Assembly: GCF_002022275.1 (NCBI RefSeq)
Contig: NZ_MSDF01000003.1
Span: 1 to 60,066, forward strand
DNA length: 60,066 nucleotides
Direction of reading: 5' to 3'
Source of the DNA: Pseudomonas fluorescens
GTDB lineage: Bacteria > Pseudomonadota > Gammaproteobacteria > Pseudomonadales > Pseudomonadaceae
Shown here one piece after another: positions 32,237 through 43,300 of the stretch. The position numbers and the translations under genes are program-made. Every line of letters begins with the position of its first letter. Within the stretch, counting starts at the first letter, position 1. A model generated the notes under the pieces. The model was not told where the DNA came from, did no database searches, and saw only the letters and a list, made by a program, of their open reading frames with translations.

Positions 32237-34699
32237 TCAGCGGAATGTGCCGGGCGCCTTGAATAACAGAGGCTGCGGCCGCACAGGTCGACACTGCAAG
32301 CTATCAAAGGTAAACAATTGCGGGCGTTCAATCAGATAACCCTGAGCGTAATCCACACCTATCTCAAGTAAAGCCTGTTCGATGTGCGGTGTTTCAACAA
32401 ACTCGGCAATTGTGCGCTTACCCATGACATGGCCGATGTGATTGATCACTTCGACCATGGCGCGGTTAATCGGGTCGTCCAGCATATCCTTTACGAAACT
32501 TCCATCGATCTTCAGGAAGTCTACAGGTAAATGTTTGAGATAGGCGAATGAGGACATTCCGGCACAAAAGTCATCGAGTGAAAAATGACAACCTAAGGCT
32601 TTGAGTTCATTAATAAAACGAATCGCACTGCCTAAATTTGCGATAGCACTTGTTTCTGTTATTTCAAAACAGATCATTGTGGGTGGAATGTTATAAGCGT
32701 CGAATTTCTCACGTAGAAAACCGAGAAAGTCTTCATCGCCAATCGTAATACCTGACAGATTAATCGCACACATGGCCATAGGTCGGCCCGGACGTTCACG
32801 CAGGCACTCGGCAATAATTTTAAATACATTTTCAACTACCCAACGGTCCAGCGACGTCATCAAACCATAACGTTCGGCGGCCGGGATAAAGCTGTCCGGA
32901 AGAATGATCCGGCCCGCCTCATCATGAAGGCGCAGCAGGATTTCAATATGGCCATTACCGCCATCAGTCTGGCCCAGGGGAGCAATTTCCTGCGCGTACA
33001 AACAAAACCGGTTTTCTTCCAGAGCCATGTGCAGGCGCTGCACCCACGCCATTTCGCCAAACCGCAAGGACAGCTCCGAATCATCGGCGTGGTAGACCTG
33101 CACGCGGTTGCGGCCTTTCTCTTTGGCCATGTAGCACGCCATGTCAGCGGCGCGCAGCGAAGTTTCCAGAGTGGTCGGCGTTTGCGAAATGTGTACCAGG
33201 CCGATACTCACGGTGGTCATGAATGGCCGGCCCTTCCACACAAAATGCAGGCTTTGCACGGTATGGCGCAGGCTCTCGGCGATTTTCTCCGCCACCGGTG
33301 CCGGGCAGTTCTCCAGCAGGATGCCGAACTCATCGCCCCCCAGGCGTGCCAACGTGTCGCCCTCGCGCAGGTCCGACTGCAGCAGCGCACAAATATGTCG
33401 CAACAGTTCGTCGCCCGCCGCATGGCCACAGGTATCGTTGACCAGCTTGAACTGGTCCAGGTCGAGAAACATCAGCGCATGCCGCCCGTTCTGCTGGCGG
33501 CCGACCTGCTGCAACACCTGCTCCAAACGGAACTCGAATTCGCGTCGATTGGCCAGCCCCGTCAGGGCATCGTGAGTGGCTTGCCACGACAGGTTAGCGA
33601 TGTACTGTCGCTCCTGCGTCATGTCGTGCAACACCAGTACCGCACCGCTGACCTTGCCGGCGCTGCGGATCGGTGCGCCCACCAGGGTGACCGACACGGT
33701 GCTGCCGTCCAGGCGCTGGATCAGTTTGGAATGCTCGCTGCCACCACTGAGCTGCCCTTTGACGATATGTTCGATCAAGGTGAAACCATCAGGCTCGGCG
33801 TTTTCATCCAGCAGGTTGAACAACGCCGCCAGCGGCAAACCTTGAGCCTGGGCCGATTTCCAGTGGGTCAGCGCCTCGGCTGCCGGGTTCATATAGGCAA
33901 TCGCGCCGTCGACATCGGTGGTAATGACCCCGTCGCCGATCGATTCGAGGGTGATCTGCGCGCGCTCCTTCTCCGCCTGCAGGGCGTTGGCGAATGCGTG
34001 GCGCTGGGCCAACAGCTTGTGGGTACGCAACAATGCCAGAACGATAAGGCCCAGGGCCGTGGCCAGGTTGGTGATCAACAACAGCCGCAGAATGACCCGC
34101 GAGCCCTCGCCCAAGGCATCGCTGAACGCCTTGGCGGCCGGCGTCACGCCTTCGTTGATCGCAATGATATTGGCCTTCCACTGGCGCACATCATTGCTGC
34201 TCACATGATCGGTACTGACCGCCCGGTGCATCTCCTGGGCGAGGTTATCCAGCTGAACGAGGTAACCATCACCGACCGTCCACAGTTCGATGGCTTTTTC
34301 CAGGTAGCTGAAATGGCGAAAATTGAGGTACAGCCAGATCAGGCTGGACACGTCATCCGGGTGGTTGCCGCCCTTGAGAATACCGTGGCGGGCGGCCGCC
34401 AGGTCCGGGGTGGGCTGGTCCAGCGCGATGCGCAACTCATGCCCGCCCTGAGGCACGGCAATGGCCTGCTGGTATTTGAGGAAGGTGGTTTCGTCGCGGT
34501 TATCCGCGTAAAGCGTCAGGTAGTAGATCGCGTCCTTCTGGCCCTTGGACCACAAGCTTTCGCCAGCCACATAGCCTCGCACGGCTGAAAGCACATAAAG
34601 GCTGACGCAGCCCAGCAATGCCTGGAACAACACGACGGCGATAAAGGGCCAGACGATGCCCAATAGCCGTGGCGTTCCGAGAGTCCGCTTTTGCTTCAT
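32237..34699 (-). CDS. Membrane PAS-GGDEF-EAL c-di-GMP signalling protein
   Basis: The 820-residue protein has membrane segments at ~10-36 and ~207-227 enclosing a periplasmic sensor. A PAS domain (~245-360) and a GGDEF domain (~375-540) follow. The latter has intact RLGGDEF and I-site REGD five residues before it. The EAL domain (~555-805) reads EILLR at the signature and keeps NLSG, EITET, LDDFCAG, KIDGSFV and AQGYLIERPQ, so phosphodiesterase activity is likely. Both catalytic domains look intact, so the net output depends on the sensor input. It probably tunes motility or biofilm formation. Confidence 0.9.
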   Translation of the reverse strand: MKQKRTLGTPRLLGIVWPFIAVVLFQALLGCVSLYVLSAVRGYVAGESLWSKGQKDAIYYLTLYADNRDETTFLKYQQAIAVPQGGHELRIALDQPTPDLAAARHGILKGGNHPDDVSSLIWLYLNFRHFSYLEKAIELWTVGDGYLVQLDNLAQEMHRAVSTDHVSSNDVRQWKANIIAINEGVTPAAKAFSDALGEGSRVILRLLLITNLATALGLIVLALLRTHKLLAQRHAFANALQAEKERAQITLESIGDGVITTDVDGAIAYMNPAAEALTHWKSAQAQGLPLAALFNLLDENAEPDGFTLIEHIVKGQLSGGSEHSKLIQRLDGSTVSVTLVGAPIRSAGKVSGAVLVLHDMTQERQYIANLSWQATHDALTGLANRREFEFRLEQVLQQVGRQQNGRHALMFLDLDQFKLVNDTCGHAAGDELLRHICALLQSDLREGDTLARLGGDEFGILLENCPAPVAEKIAESLRHTVQSLHFVWKGRPFMTTVSIGLVHISQTPTTLETSLRAADMACYMAKEKGRNRVQVYHADDSELSLRFGEMAWVQRLHMALEENRFCLYAQEIAPLGQTDGGNGHIEILLRLHDEAGRIILPDSFIPAAERYGLMTSLDRWVVENVFKIIAECLRERPGRPMAMCAINLSGITIGDEDFLGFLREKFDAYNIPPTMICFEITETSAIANLGSAIRFINELKALGCHFSLDDFCAGMSSFAYLKHLPVDFLKIDGSFVKDMLDDPINRAMVEVINHIGHVMGKRTIAEFVETPHIEQALLEIGVDYAQGYLIERPQLFTFDSLQCRPVRPQPLLFKAPGTFR

Positions 34700-34770
34700 G
34701 AAGTCCCTTGCACATGCACCGCTGAATACGCACGCGAAAATCCGCTTCCGATAGCACAGCCTAGGCTAAA

Positions 34771-36573
34771 TCAACGTACTTGTTGCAAGTGCCCGTATAA
34801 CTTGGCGTACAAGCCGCCGTCGGCAATCAGCTGCTGATGATCACCGTCTTCAGCGATATGACCGCCGTCAAACACTAATACTCGATCAGCCTGCTTCACC
34901 GCCGACAGGCGGTGAGCGATGATCAGTGTAGTACGACCGCTGAGAAACCGCGCCAGCGCCTGGTGCAGGTTGTACTCGGTGGCGGCGTCGAGGGCTGAGG
35001 TGGCCTCATCCAGAATCACCACCTTGGGCTCGGCCAACACCATCCGCGCGATCGCCAGGCGTTGCCGCTGCCCGCCGGAAAAGCGTACGCCGGAACGCCC
35101 CACCACACTGTCCAAACCCAAGGGTAAAGACTTGACGGTCGCGTCCAGCTGGGCGATTTCCAGCGCCTGCCAACAGGCCTGGTCTGTGCGTTCACGGCCC
35201 ATGGTCAAATTGGCGCGCACCGTGTCGTTGAACAGCGCCGGGTGTTGCAGTACCACCGCGACGTTCTCGCGGATGGTCTCCAGGCCGATTTCCTGCTGGG
35301 TCGCGCCACCGAAACGAATACTGCCCGCCTGCGGCGTATAAAGCCCCAACAACAGTTGCACCAGAGTGCTCTTTCCGCCACCGCTGGCACCGACAATGGC
35401 GACTTTTTCACCGGGTGCGATGGTCAGGTTCAACTGGTCGAGCACCCGATCTTCGCCATAACCGAAGTTAAGACCACGCACCTCGATACCCACGGTTTCA
35501 CGCCCGGTGAAAGGGTCTTCGCCCCCGGCGTATTGCGGCTCGTCAGCGCGCGCCAGCAGTTCATTGATGCGCGTCAGCGCCCCACCCGCGGCGTAGTAGG
35601 CGTATTGCAGGTTCAGCAGTTGCTCCACCGGGCCGATCATGAACCACAGGTAGCTGAACACTGCGAGCATCTGGCCGATGGACAGGTCGGAAAACAGCAC
35701 AGTGAGCATCGCCGCCGCACGGAATATGTCGATACCGAACTGGAACAACAACCCACTGGCGCGGCTGGAGGCGTCGGTTTTCCATTGCGAGTGAATGGCG
35801 TAATCACGTACTTCCTGAGCGCGCTGGCCCAGGCGCCCGAGGAAAAAGCCCTGGCGGTTGCCGGCGCGCACTTCCTGGATGGCATCGAGGGTTTCGGTCA
35901 GCGCCTGGGTGAAGCGCGAAGTGCTGTCGTTCTCAAGCTTTTTAAGATGCTTGACGCGCTTGCCCAATTGCACCGTGGCGTAGATCACCAGCGGGTTGAA
36001 CAGCAGAATCAGCAAGGCCAGCTGCCAATGCATCCACACCAGAATCGCCGAGGTGCCCACCAGCGTCAGCATCGCCACCAGGAAACGGCTGAGGGTTTCA
36101 CCGACGAATTTATCCAGCGTATCCAGGTCGGTGACCAGGTGCGTGGTGACCGTGCCGCTGCCCAGGCTTTCGTATTCCCCCAGGGAAATGCGCTTGAGCC
36201 GCTCGATCAGGCGCACGCGGATGCGGTATACGATGTCCTTGGCCAACCGCGCAAACAGCCGCGCCTGCACGACGTTGAACACCAGTGCGCCGCAGCGTAG
36301 CGTCAGGGTCACTAACAGCATCAAACCGATATAACCCACGGCCTTCTGCCAACCCAGCGGCAGCGCGTGGTTCATCACTTTAAGTGCAGCATCGCCGTGG
36401 CCCAGCAGCACTTCGTCCACCAGCAGCGGCAGCAGCAAGGGGATGGGCACGCTGCACAGGGTCGCCAGCACGGCGACACCATTGGCGATCCACAGGGATT
36501 TTTTGTGACGCAGGGCCAGGCGGCGAATTTCCGCCCAGGTCAGACGATCAGTACGTTGGGGCGGCTCATGCAC
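34771..36573 (-). CDS. ABC transporter, fused permease/ATPase (exporter type)
   Basis: The 600-residue half-transporter has six membrane helices within residues ~25-330 and an ATPase domain at ~345-590. The ATPase has Walker A GASGGGKST, signature FSGGQRQRLAIA, Walker B VVILDEATSALD, and H-loop IIAHRLSA. It works as a homodimer or heterodimer exporting lipids, drugs or peptides, as in the MsbA/LmrA group. Its start overlaps the end of the DsbA-like gene by eight bases. The substrate is unknown. Confidence 0.9.
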   Translation of the reverse strand: MHEPPQRTDRLTWAEIRRLALRHKKSLWIANGVAVLATLCSVPIPLLLPLLVDEVLLGHGDAALKVMNHALPLGWQKAVGYIGLMLLVTLTLRCGALVFNVVQARLFARLAKDIVYRIRVRLIERLKRISLGEYESLGSGTVTTHLVTDLDTLDKFVGETLSRFLVAMLTLVGTSAILVWMHWQLALLILLFNPLVIYATVQLGKRVKHLKKLENDSTSRFTQALTETLDAIQEVRAGNRQGFFLGRLGQRAQEVRDYAIHSQWKTDASSRASGLLFQFGIDIFRAAAMLTVLFSDLSIGQMLAVFSYLWFMIGPVEQLLNLQYAYYAAGGALTRINELLARADEPQYAGGEDPFTGRETVGIEVRGLNFGYGEDRVLDQLNLTIAPGEKVAIVGASGGGKSTLVQLLLGLYTPQAGSIRFGGATQQEIGLETIRENVAVVLQHPALFNDTVRANLTMGRERTDQACWQALEIAQLDATVKSLPLGLDSVVGRSGVRFSGGQRQRLAIARMVLAEPKVVILDEATSALDAATEYNLHQALARFLSGRTTLIIAHRLSAVKQADRVLVFDGGHIAEDGDHQQLIADGGLYAKLYGHLQQVR

Positions 36574-37201
36574 AGGCAGCTCGCTCCAACCATCGGGCGA
36601 GTAAAGGCGAAAGTTCGGACAACGGCTGGTAGCCGTTGGTCAGCAACGCCAGCTGACCATTGCGCTCGGCGAGCAATGTCGGGAAACCGGCGATGCCCAA
36701 ATCCTGCACCCACGTAAAATCGGCCGCCGTGGCCGCATGCTGCTCGGCCTTGTCGAACGCTTCGGCAAAAACGATACGCGGAATTCCGGCCTGCTCGGCC
36801 AACTCCACCAGCACGCTGGCAAGGGTCACATCGCGGCCCTCGACGTAAAACGCCCGCTGAATCAGCCCCAACAGCTTCCACGCGCAATCCGGCGCCAGGC
36901 TGCGCGCGGTGACGATGGCGCGGCACGCGGGCTCCGTGTCGTAGACGAAACCGTCGGGCAACGCGCCCTCGCGCTTGAACGGCTGGCCGGTGGCCTCGGT
37001 GACCGCCTGCCAGTGCTCAAGAATGTAGCGCCGCGTGGTCGGCTCCAGCGCCGCGCCACTGCCGGTGCGCAAGCCGCCCACCACCAGGTGCAGCTCCACA
37101 CCAGCTGCCTGGGCCTGCTCCACCAACGCCTCGGCCACCGGGGCAAAGCCCCAGCACCAGGAACACATCGGGTCCATCACATAGAGCAGGCGCGCGGGCA
37201 T
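36566..37201 (-). CDS. DsbA-family thioredoxin-fold protein (FrnE-like)
   Basis: The 211-residue protein starts MPARLLYVMDPMCSWCWGF, with the redox pair CSWC at ~13-16 on the first helix. The cis-proline loop is LGIAGFPTLLAE. There is no signal peptide, so it acts in the cytoplasm, as FrnE-type DsbA-like proteins do in stress resistance. It lies three bases after trhO and overlaps the ABC exporter gene, so the three genes form an operon. Confidence 0.87.
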   Translation of the reverse strand: MPARLLYVMDPMCSWCWGFAPVAEALVEQAQAAGVELHLVVGGLRTGSGAALEPTTRRYILEHWQAVTEATGQPFKREGALPDGFVYDTEPACRAIVTARSLAPDCAWKLLGLIQRAFYVEGRDVTLASVLVELAEQAGIPRIVFAEAFDKAEQHAATAADFTWVQDLGIAGFPTLLAERNGQLALLTNGYQPLSELSPLLARWLERAACA

Positions 37202-37204
37202 GGG

Positions 37205-38146
37205 TCAGGCCTCGGAAGGGGTTTGCTTATAGTTGAAGCCAATCGGGTGCGGCATATTGCGGGCCTTGGCCAGTTCAATCTGCTTTTGCCGGTCGATCGC
37301 GCTGCGACGGGTCTTCTCCGGCAGCTTATCCCAGCAATGCGGGCAACTGATGCCAGCCACGTAGTGCTCGGACGCGCGGTCTTCCACGCTCACCGGTGTA
37401 CGGCAGGCATGACATTGATCGTAGTCGCCTTCGCTCAAGTCGTGGCGCACGGTCACACGGTTATCGAACACAAAGCAGTCGCCCTGCCATTTAGTCTCTT
37501 CCTGCGGCACCTCTTCGAGGTACTTCAGAATGCCGCCCTTGAGGTGGTAAACCTCATCGTAACCTTGGCTGAGCATGTAGCTCGAGGCTTTCTCGCAACG
37601 AATGCCACCGGTGCAGAACATGGCGACTTTCTTGTGCCTGGCCGGGTCGAAGTTGGCTTTGATGTAGTCAGGAAATTCGCGAAAACTCGTGGTTTTCGGG
37701 TCGATCGCGCCTTCAAAGGTGCCGATCGACACTTCATAGTCGTTGCGGGTGTCGATCAGCAGCACTTCCGGGTCGCTGATCAGCGCGTTCCAGTCTTGCG
37801 GGTTCACGTAGGTGCCGACTTTTTTGTTCGGGTCGACGCCTTCGACGCCCAGGGTCACGATCTCTTTCTTGAGCTTGACCTTGGTGCGGTAGAACGGCTG
37901 GTCGTCGCAATACGACTCTTTGTGATCGATGTCGACCATGCGCGGGTCGTTTTTCAGCCAGGCCATCAGGCCATCAATGCCTTCGCGGCTGCCGGAAACG
38001 GTGCCGTTGATGCCTTCTTCGGCGATCAGCAAGGTGCCTTTGATGCCGTTGTCGACCATCGCCTGCAGCAAGGGCTCGCGCAGGGCGACGTAATCTTCGA
38101 GGGTGACGAACTTATACAGTGCCGCCACGACAATCGGTTGAGTCAT
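37205..38146 (-). CDS. trhO: tRNA uridine 34 hydroxylase TrhO (rhodanese-like)
   Basis: The 313-residue protein has an N-terminal ACP-like domain ([32 protein letters not shown]) and a rhodanese domain with catalytic cysteine in [14 protein letters not shown] (~180). A cysteine-rich C-terminal region ([16 protein letters not shown]) probably binds metal. TrhO (YceA) hydroxylates U34 of tRNAs using O2 toward cmo5U/mo5U. GGAGG lies eight bases before the ATG. It is the first of three close genes with the DsbA-like and ABC exporter genes. Confidence 0.92.
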   Translation of the reverse strand: MTQPIVVAALYKFVTLEDYVALREPLLQAMVDNGIKGTLLIAEEGINGTVSGSREGIDGLMAWLKNDPRMVDIDHKESYCDDQPFYRTKVKLKKEIVTLGVEGVDPNKKVGTYVNPQDWNALISDPEVLLIDTRNDYEVSIGTFEGAIDPKTTSFREFPDYIKANFDPARHKKVAMFCTGGIRCEKASSYMLSQGYDEVYHLKGGILKYLEEVPQEETKWQGDCFVFDNRVTVRHDLSEGDYDQCHACRTPVSVEDRASEHYVAGISCPHCWDKLPEKTRRSAIDRQKQIELAKARNMPHPIGFNYKQTPSEA

Positions 38147-38193
38147 GGGTGTTACCTCCAGGTGGCTACCCTCGTAAAGGGTGAACCGGATGC

Positions 38194-38222
38194 AAAAAAA
38201 ACGCGCCGGCTAAGCGGCGCGT
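38194..38222 (-). terminator. Rho-independent terminator for the bolA-like gene
   Basis: ACGCGCCG (38201-38208) pairs with CGGCGCGT (38215-38222). On the minus strand the stem is followed by eight T residues. It ends the DUF2059-bolA transcript before trhO. Confidence 0.85.
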
Positions 38223-38264
38223 TGCGGATTCTAACAAATGCCGGGTGTCAGAGACACCTCATCA

Positions 38265-38555
38265 TCAGTCATGCCCGCCGGCGCAGGTCGGCGAGGCCGG
38301 GGCTGCGTCGATTTTCGCCCATTCGTCAGGCGTGTAGGTATGCAGCGCCAACGCATGAAACTCGCTCATCAGGTCACCCAAAGTGGCGTAGACCGTCTGG
38401 TGGCGCTTGACGCGGTTAAGCCCCTCGAATTGCTGGCTGACCAGCACGGCCTTGAAGTGGGTCTGCAACCCACGGCTGTGCATATGGCTTTCATCCAGCA
38501 CGCTCAAGTGTTGCGGGCTCAGGGCGGCGAGCGCCGTTTCGATACGCTGTTGCAT
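38265..38555 (-). CDS. BolA-family protein
   Basis: The start is set at ATG 38555, since AGGA lies six bases before it but abuts the ATG at 38561. The 96-residue protein shows the BolA fold: HMHSRGLQTHFKAVLVSQQFEG, in which the histidines can bind iron-sulfur clusters with monothiol glutaredoxins, and VKRHQTVYATLGDLM near the DNA-binding helix. Roles include iron homeostasis and cell-shape or stress responses. It follows the DUF2059 gene on the same strand. Confidence 0.9.
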   Translation of the reverse strand: MQQRIETALAALSPQHLSVLDESHMHSRGLQTHFKAVLVSQQFEGLNRVKRHQTVYATLGDLMSEFHALALHTYTPDEWAKIDAAPASPTCAGGHD

Positions 38556-38567
38556 GGTCATTCCTGC

Positions 38568-39089
38568 TTACTTCTTCTTCGCCGGAGCAGCGGCTTTTGC
38601 CGGAGCCAGCTCATTGGTCATGTCTTCCAGCAGCTTGTTCACCACCGGTACAGCGCTTTCCAGCTTGGCCTGGGTCATCTGGGCCGATTGCTGGGTCAGT
38701 TGCGGCATCTTTTCCAGGACTTTCTTGCCCAATGGCGACTGGTAGAACGCGACCAGGTCCTTGAGCTCGGATTCGCTGAAGTTGGTGGTGTAGAGCTTGA
38801 CCATGTCCGGCTTCAGCTTCGGCCAGCCGATGGCTTGGTCCAGCGCGGCGTTGGCCTTCGCCTGGTAGCTGTCCAGTACGGACTGCTTGGCGGCAGGCGC
38901 GTTGGTCTGCTGGAAACGTTGGGCGAACATTTGCTGCACTTGCATGTACACCGGGGTACCCAGCTTGTCAGCGTGGGCCAGGGTAAGGAAGGCTTCGGCA
39001 CTGGCGTTATGGCTGGCGGTATCGGCAAAAACCTGGCCGCTGGCGCAAACCAGAGCAACCGCGGTACAGATGGCACGAAGACGAGTCAT
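38568..39089 (-). CDS. DUF2059-domain periplasmic protein
   Basis: The 173-residue protein has a signal peptide (MTRLRAICTAVALVCASGQVFA) followed by a helical DUF2059 domain with YTTNFSESELKDLVAFYQSP near residues 95-115. The tail is rich in Ala, Pro and Lys (ending AAAPAKKK). Family function is unknown; members are exported. It lies just upstream of the bolA-like gene, probably in one transcript. Confidence 0.87.
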   Translation of the reverse strand: MTRLRAICTAVALVCASGQVFADTASHNASAEAFLTLAHADKLGTPVYMQVQQMFAQRFQQTNAPAAKQSVLDSYQAKANAALDQAIGWPKLKPDMVKLYTTNFSESELKDLVAFYQSPLGKKVLEKMPQLTQQSAQMTQAKLESAVPVVNKLLEDMTNELAPAKAAAPAKKK

Positions 39090-39282
39090 CGAGTTTCCTT
39101 TTCTAGCAGGCGAGGTAAGACCCCAAGGGCGACCATTCTGCGCCTAAAAAACCTCGCGGCTCAACCCCAGGCCTTGTCGGGCCTGGTTTTGCGGGGCCTG
39201 CAGCCGATGAAACGTGTTTTATGGAACCCCACCGGGCCATCACAGCCTAAACTGCGCAAACGAACCTGAAGGAGTGTGCCCG

Positions 39283-40667
<1,385 letters not shown>

Positions 40668-40671
<4 letters not shown>

Positions 40672-41624
40672 GACGCCAGCCGCAACCGCCGGGCCTTGAG
40701 CCCGGCGATCAGCGACGGCGCCAGCGCCACGGTGGCCGAGCCCATCATCACCACCAACGCCCCGGCATAACCCAGGGCGTTGATCTCTTCGGCCTGCACG
40801 TAATCGGGCCACAACCACGCCGCCAAGGCCACTGCCATGAAGGTCACCAGGGGCGTCAGCGCCAGTGTCGCGCTGACCCGCGAGGCCTCCCAATGCGCCA
40901 GGGCTTCGGCAAACGCGCCGTAGGCCACCAGCGTGTTCATGCAGCACGCCAGCAACAACCAGCCTTGCAACGGGCTCAGGTCCAGCGCCTCCAGCGGATG
41001 CGCCCACGGCGTGAGCAACACGGCGCACGACAGGTAGATCACCATCATCACCTGTAGCGAATTCCACACCGTCAGCAATTGCTTCTGGCCCAGGGCGTAG
41101 AACACCCAAATGGTGGTGGCGAGCAGGATCGTCAGCACCCCCGCGGTGTAGGTGCCGAGGGACGTCAGCAGCTCCACCAGACGTTGGTTGAAGAACAACC
41201 CGAAGCCAATGATCAACACCACCAGCCCCACCGCCTGCCCCAGACTGAAGCGCTCCTTGAATACAAACACGCTGGCGACCATCAGAAAGATCGGCCCCAT
41301 CTGCACCACCAACTGCGCCGTGCCGGGGCTGAGCATTTTCAGGCCGACCAGATACAACACATAGTTACCCACCAACCCGCAGACGGCCATCCCCACCAGC
41401 CAGCCGCCTCTGGGGCCCAAGACCTTGCGGCTGGGCAAACGCCGGGTCAGCGCCAGGTAGATAAACAAGCAACTGCCGGCCACGACCAGGCGAAACCAGG
41501 TGACAGTCACCGGGTCCATCACCTGCAGCACTTGCTTGAGTTTGATCGGCAGAATGCCCCACAGAAACGCGGTCAGCAGGGTCAAGCAAAAGCCATAGAC
41601 CCAGCGACCGGAAGAGATATGCAT
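40668..41624 (-). CDS. EamA/DMT-family transporter
   Basis: The start is placed at ATG 41624 ([12 protein letters not shown]), giving 318 residues with ten predicted helices and two EamA repeats ([15 protein letters not shown]; later [15 protein letters not shown]). Such drug/metabolite transporters usually export amino acids or small metabolites. An alternative start 24 codons upstream has no ribosome-binding site. It is convergent with fumC. The substrate is unknown. Confidence 0.86.
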
Positions 41625-41718
41625 GAATGCCCCGAATGCCTGAGGAAGTGGAGCGGGCATTCTAGGGGCAAGCGAAAGGATTGGGCTACGGCGCAATTCA
41701 AATGTGGCAACGGGCTTG

Positions 41719-41791
41719 TGTGGGAGCCGGGCTTGCCCGCGATGGCGGTGTGTTATTCACCACTGCCATCGCAGGCAAGCCAGCTCCCACA
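41719..41791. repeat. REP-like inverted pair
   Basis: TGTGGGAGCCGGGCTTGCCC at 41719 onward and its near reverse complement ending CAGCTCCCACA at 41791 face each other around a ~20-base centre. This is the GTGGGAGC subtype of Pseudomonas REP, lying between the DMT and thiolase genes. Confidence 0.8.
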
Positions 41792-41815
41792 TTAAACGGG
41801 TTTAGTCAGGGGGGA

Positions 41816-43000
41816 TTAGCGTACGGCTTCGAACAGACCAGTAGCACCCATCCCGCCGCCCACGCACATGGTCACGATGCCATAGCGCAGATTGCGCCGT
41901 TGCAGCTCACGCACCAAGTGCCCCACCTGCCGCGAACCGGTCATGCCAAACGGGTGCCCGATGGAAATCGAGCCGCCATTGACGTTGTATTTCGCGTTAT
42001 CAATTTCCAGACGATTGCGCGCATACAGGCACTGGGACGCAAACGCTTCGTTGAGTTCCCACAAATCGATGTCCGCAATCTGCAAGCCCTTGGCCTTGAG
42101 CAACTTGGGCACCGAAAACACCGGGCCAATCCCCATTTCGTCCGGCTCGCAACCGGCCACGGTGAAGCCGCGGAAAAACGCCTTGGGCTTGAGATCCAGT
42201 TCCAAGGCTTTTTCCAGGCTCATCACCAGGGTCATCGAAGCGCCATCGGACAATTGCGACGAGTTACCCGCCGTCACCGAACCGTCTTCGGCAAATACCG
42301 GCTTCAAGCCTTGCAGGCTCGCCAGCGTGGTGTCCGGGCGGTTGCAATCGTCGCGATCGACCACGCCATCGAGCACCTGCACGGCGCCGGTGTTCTTGTC
42401 TTCGAACTTGTACTTGACTGCCATCGGCACGATTTCATCGTCGAACAAGCCGTCGGCCTGGGCCTGGGCGGTGCGTTGCTGGCTTTGCAGGGCGTACAGG
42501 TCTTGCTCTTCTCGGCTGACGTTGTAGCGGCGCGCGACGATCTCGGCAGTCTGGCCCATGGGAAAGTAGATGCCCGGCACCTGCTCCTTGAGCAGCGGGT
42601 TGATCAGGTTATCGGTGTTGACGCTTTTCATGGTCAGGCTGATGGACTCCACACCGCCGGCCACAATGATGTCGCTGCAACCCGAGGCAATCTGGTTGGC
42701 CGCAATCGCTATCGCCTGCAGGCCCGAGGAGCAAAAGCGGTTCAGGGTCATGCCCGCCACGCCAGTGCCCAGTTGCGAGAGCACCGCCACGTTACGGCCG
42801 ATGTTGTAACCCTGGGCGCCTTCGTTGGAGCCGGCGCCAACGATGCAGTCCTCAACCGTGGCCGGGTCGATACCATTGCGGGCCAGCAATGCGTTGACGC
42901 AATGGGCTGCCATGTCATCCGGACGGGTCTGGTTGAACTTGCCACGAAAGGACTTGGCCAGGCCGGTTCGCACGCTGTCGACAATCACTACTTCACGCAT
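41816..43000 (-). CDS. Acetyl-CoA acetyltransferase / thiolase
   Basis: The 394-residue thiolase has the acyl-binding cysteine in NRFCSSGLQAI (~88), the histidine of SIGHPFGMTGSRQ (~350), and the second cysteine in TMCVGGGMGATG near the C-terminus. It catalyses thiolytic cleavage or condensation of acyl-CoAs in fatty-acid turnover. GAGGTAGTCC precedes the ATG. Its position upstream of pap resembles the arrangement I recall in other pseudomonads. Confidence 0.92.
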   Translation of the reverse strand: MREVVIVDSVRTGLAKSFRGKFNQTRPDDMAAHCVNALLARNGIDPATVEDCIVGAGSNEGAQGYNIGRNVAVLSQLGTGVAGMTLNRFCSSGLQAIAIAANQIASGCSDIIVAGGVESISLTMKSVNTDNLINPLLKEQVPGIYFPMGQTAEIVARRYNVSREEQDLYALQSQQRTAQAQADGLFDDEIVPMAVKYKFEDKNTGAVQVLDGVVDRDDCNRPDTTLASLQGLKPVFAEDGSVTAGNSSQLSDGASMTLVMSLEKALELDLKPKAFFRGFTVAGCEPDEMGIGPVFSVPKLLKAKGLQIADIDLWELNEAFASQCLYARNRLEIDNAKYNVNGGSISIGHPFGMTGSRQVGHLVRELQRRNLRYGIVTMCVGGGMGATGLFEAVR

Positions 43001-43127
43001 GGACTACCTCGATCTTGTGGTTGTTGGGAGATGGATCGAGCATAGATCCAGGCATTCCCGACCGCGACGATCATTCACCCGACATATACAAAAGCATGCC
43101 TGCTGATCCTGTGGCTGGCGAGCTTTC

Positions 43128-43293
43128 TGTGGCGAGCGGGCTTGCCCGCGTTGGGGCGCGAAGCGGCCCTGATTCAGGCGCCGTGTTCTTTCAGGCAAAA
43201 CTCATTGGCAGGGTTTGGGGCTGCTTCGCAACCCAACGCGGGCAAGCCCGCTCGCCACAGAAGCCCACTTGCCACAGGAAGCCCGCTCGCCAC
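43128..43293. repeat. REP cluster (inverted pair plus half units)
   Basis: TGTGGCGAGCGGGCTTGCCC starts at 43128, and its reverse complement ends at 43259, enclosing ~90 bases. Two further half units run to 43293. It is the same type as the cluster at 21.8 kb and fills most of the 300-base gap between the thiolase and pap genes. Confidence 0.85.
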
Positions 43294-43300
43294 AAGTGAG

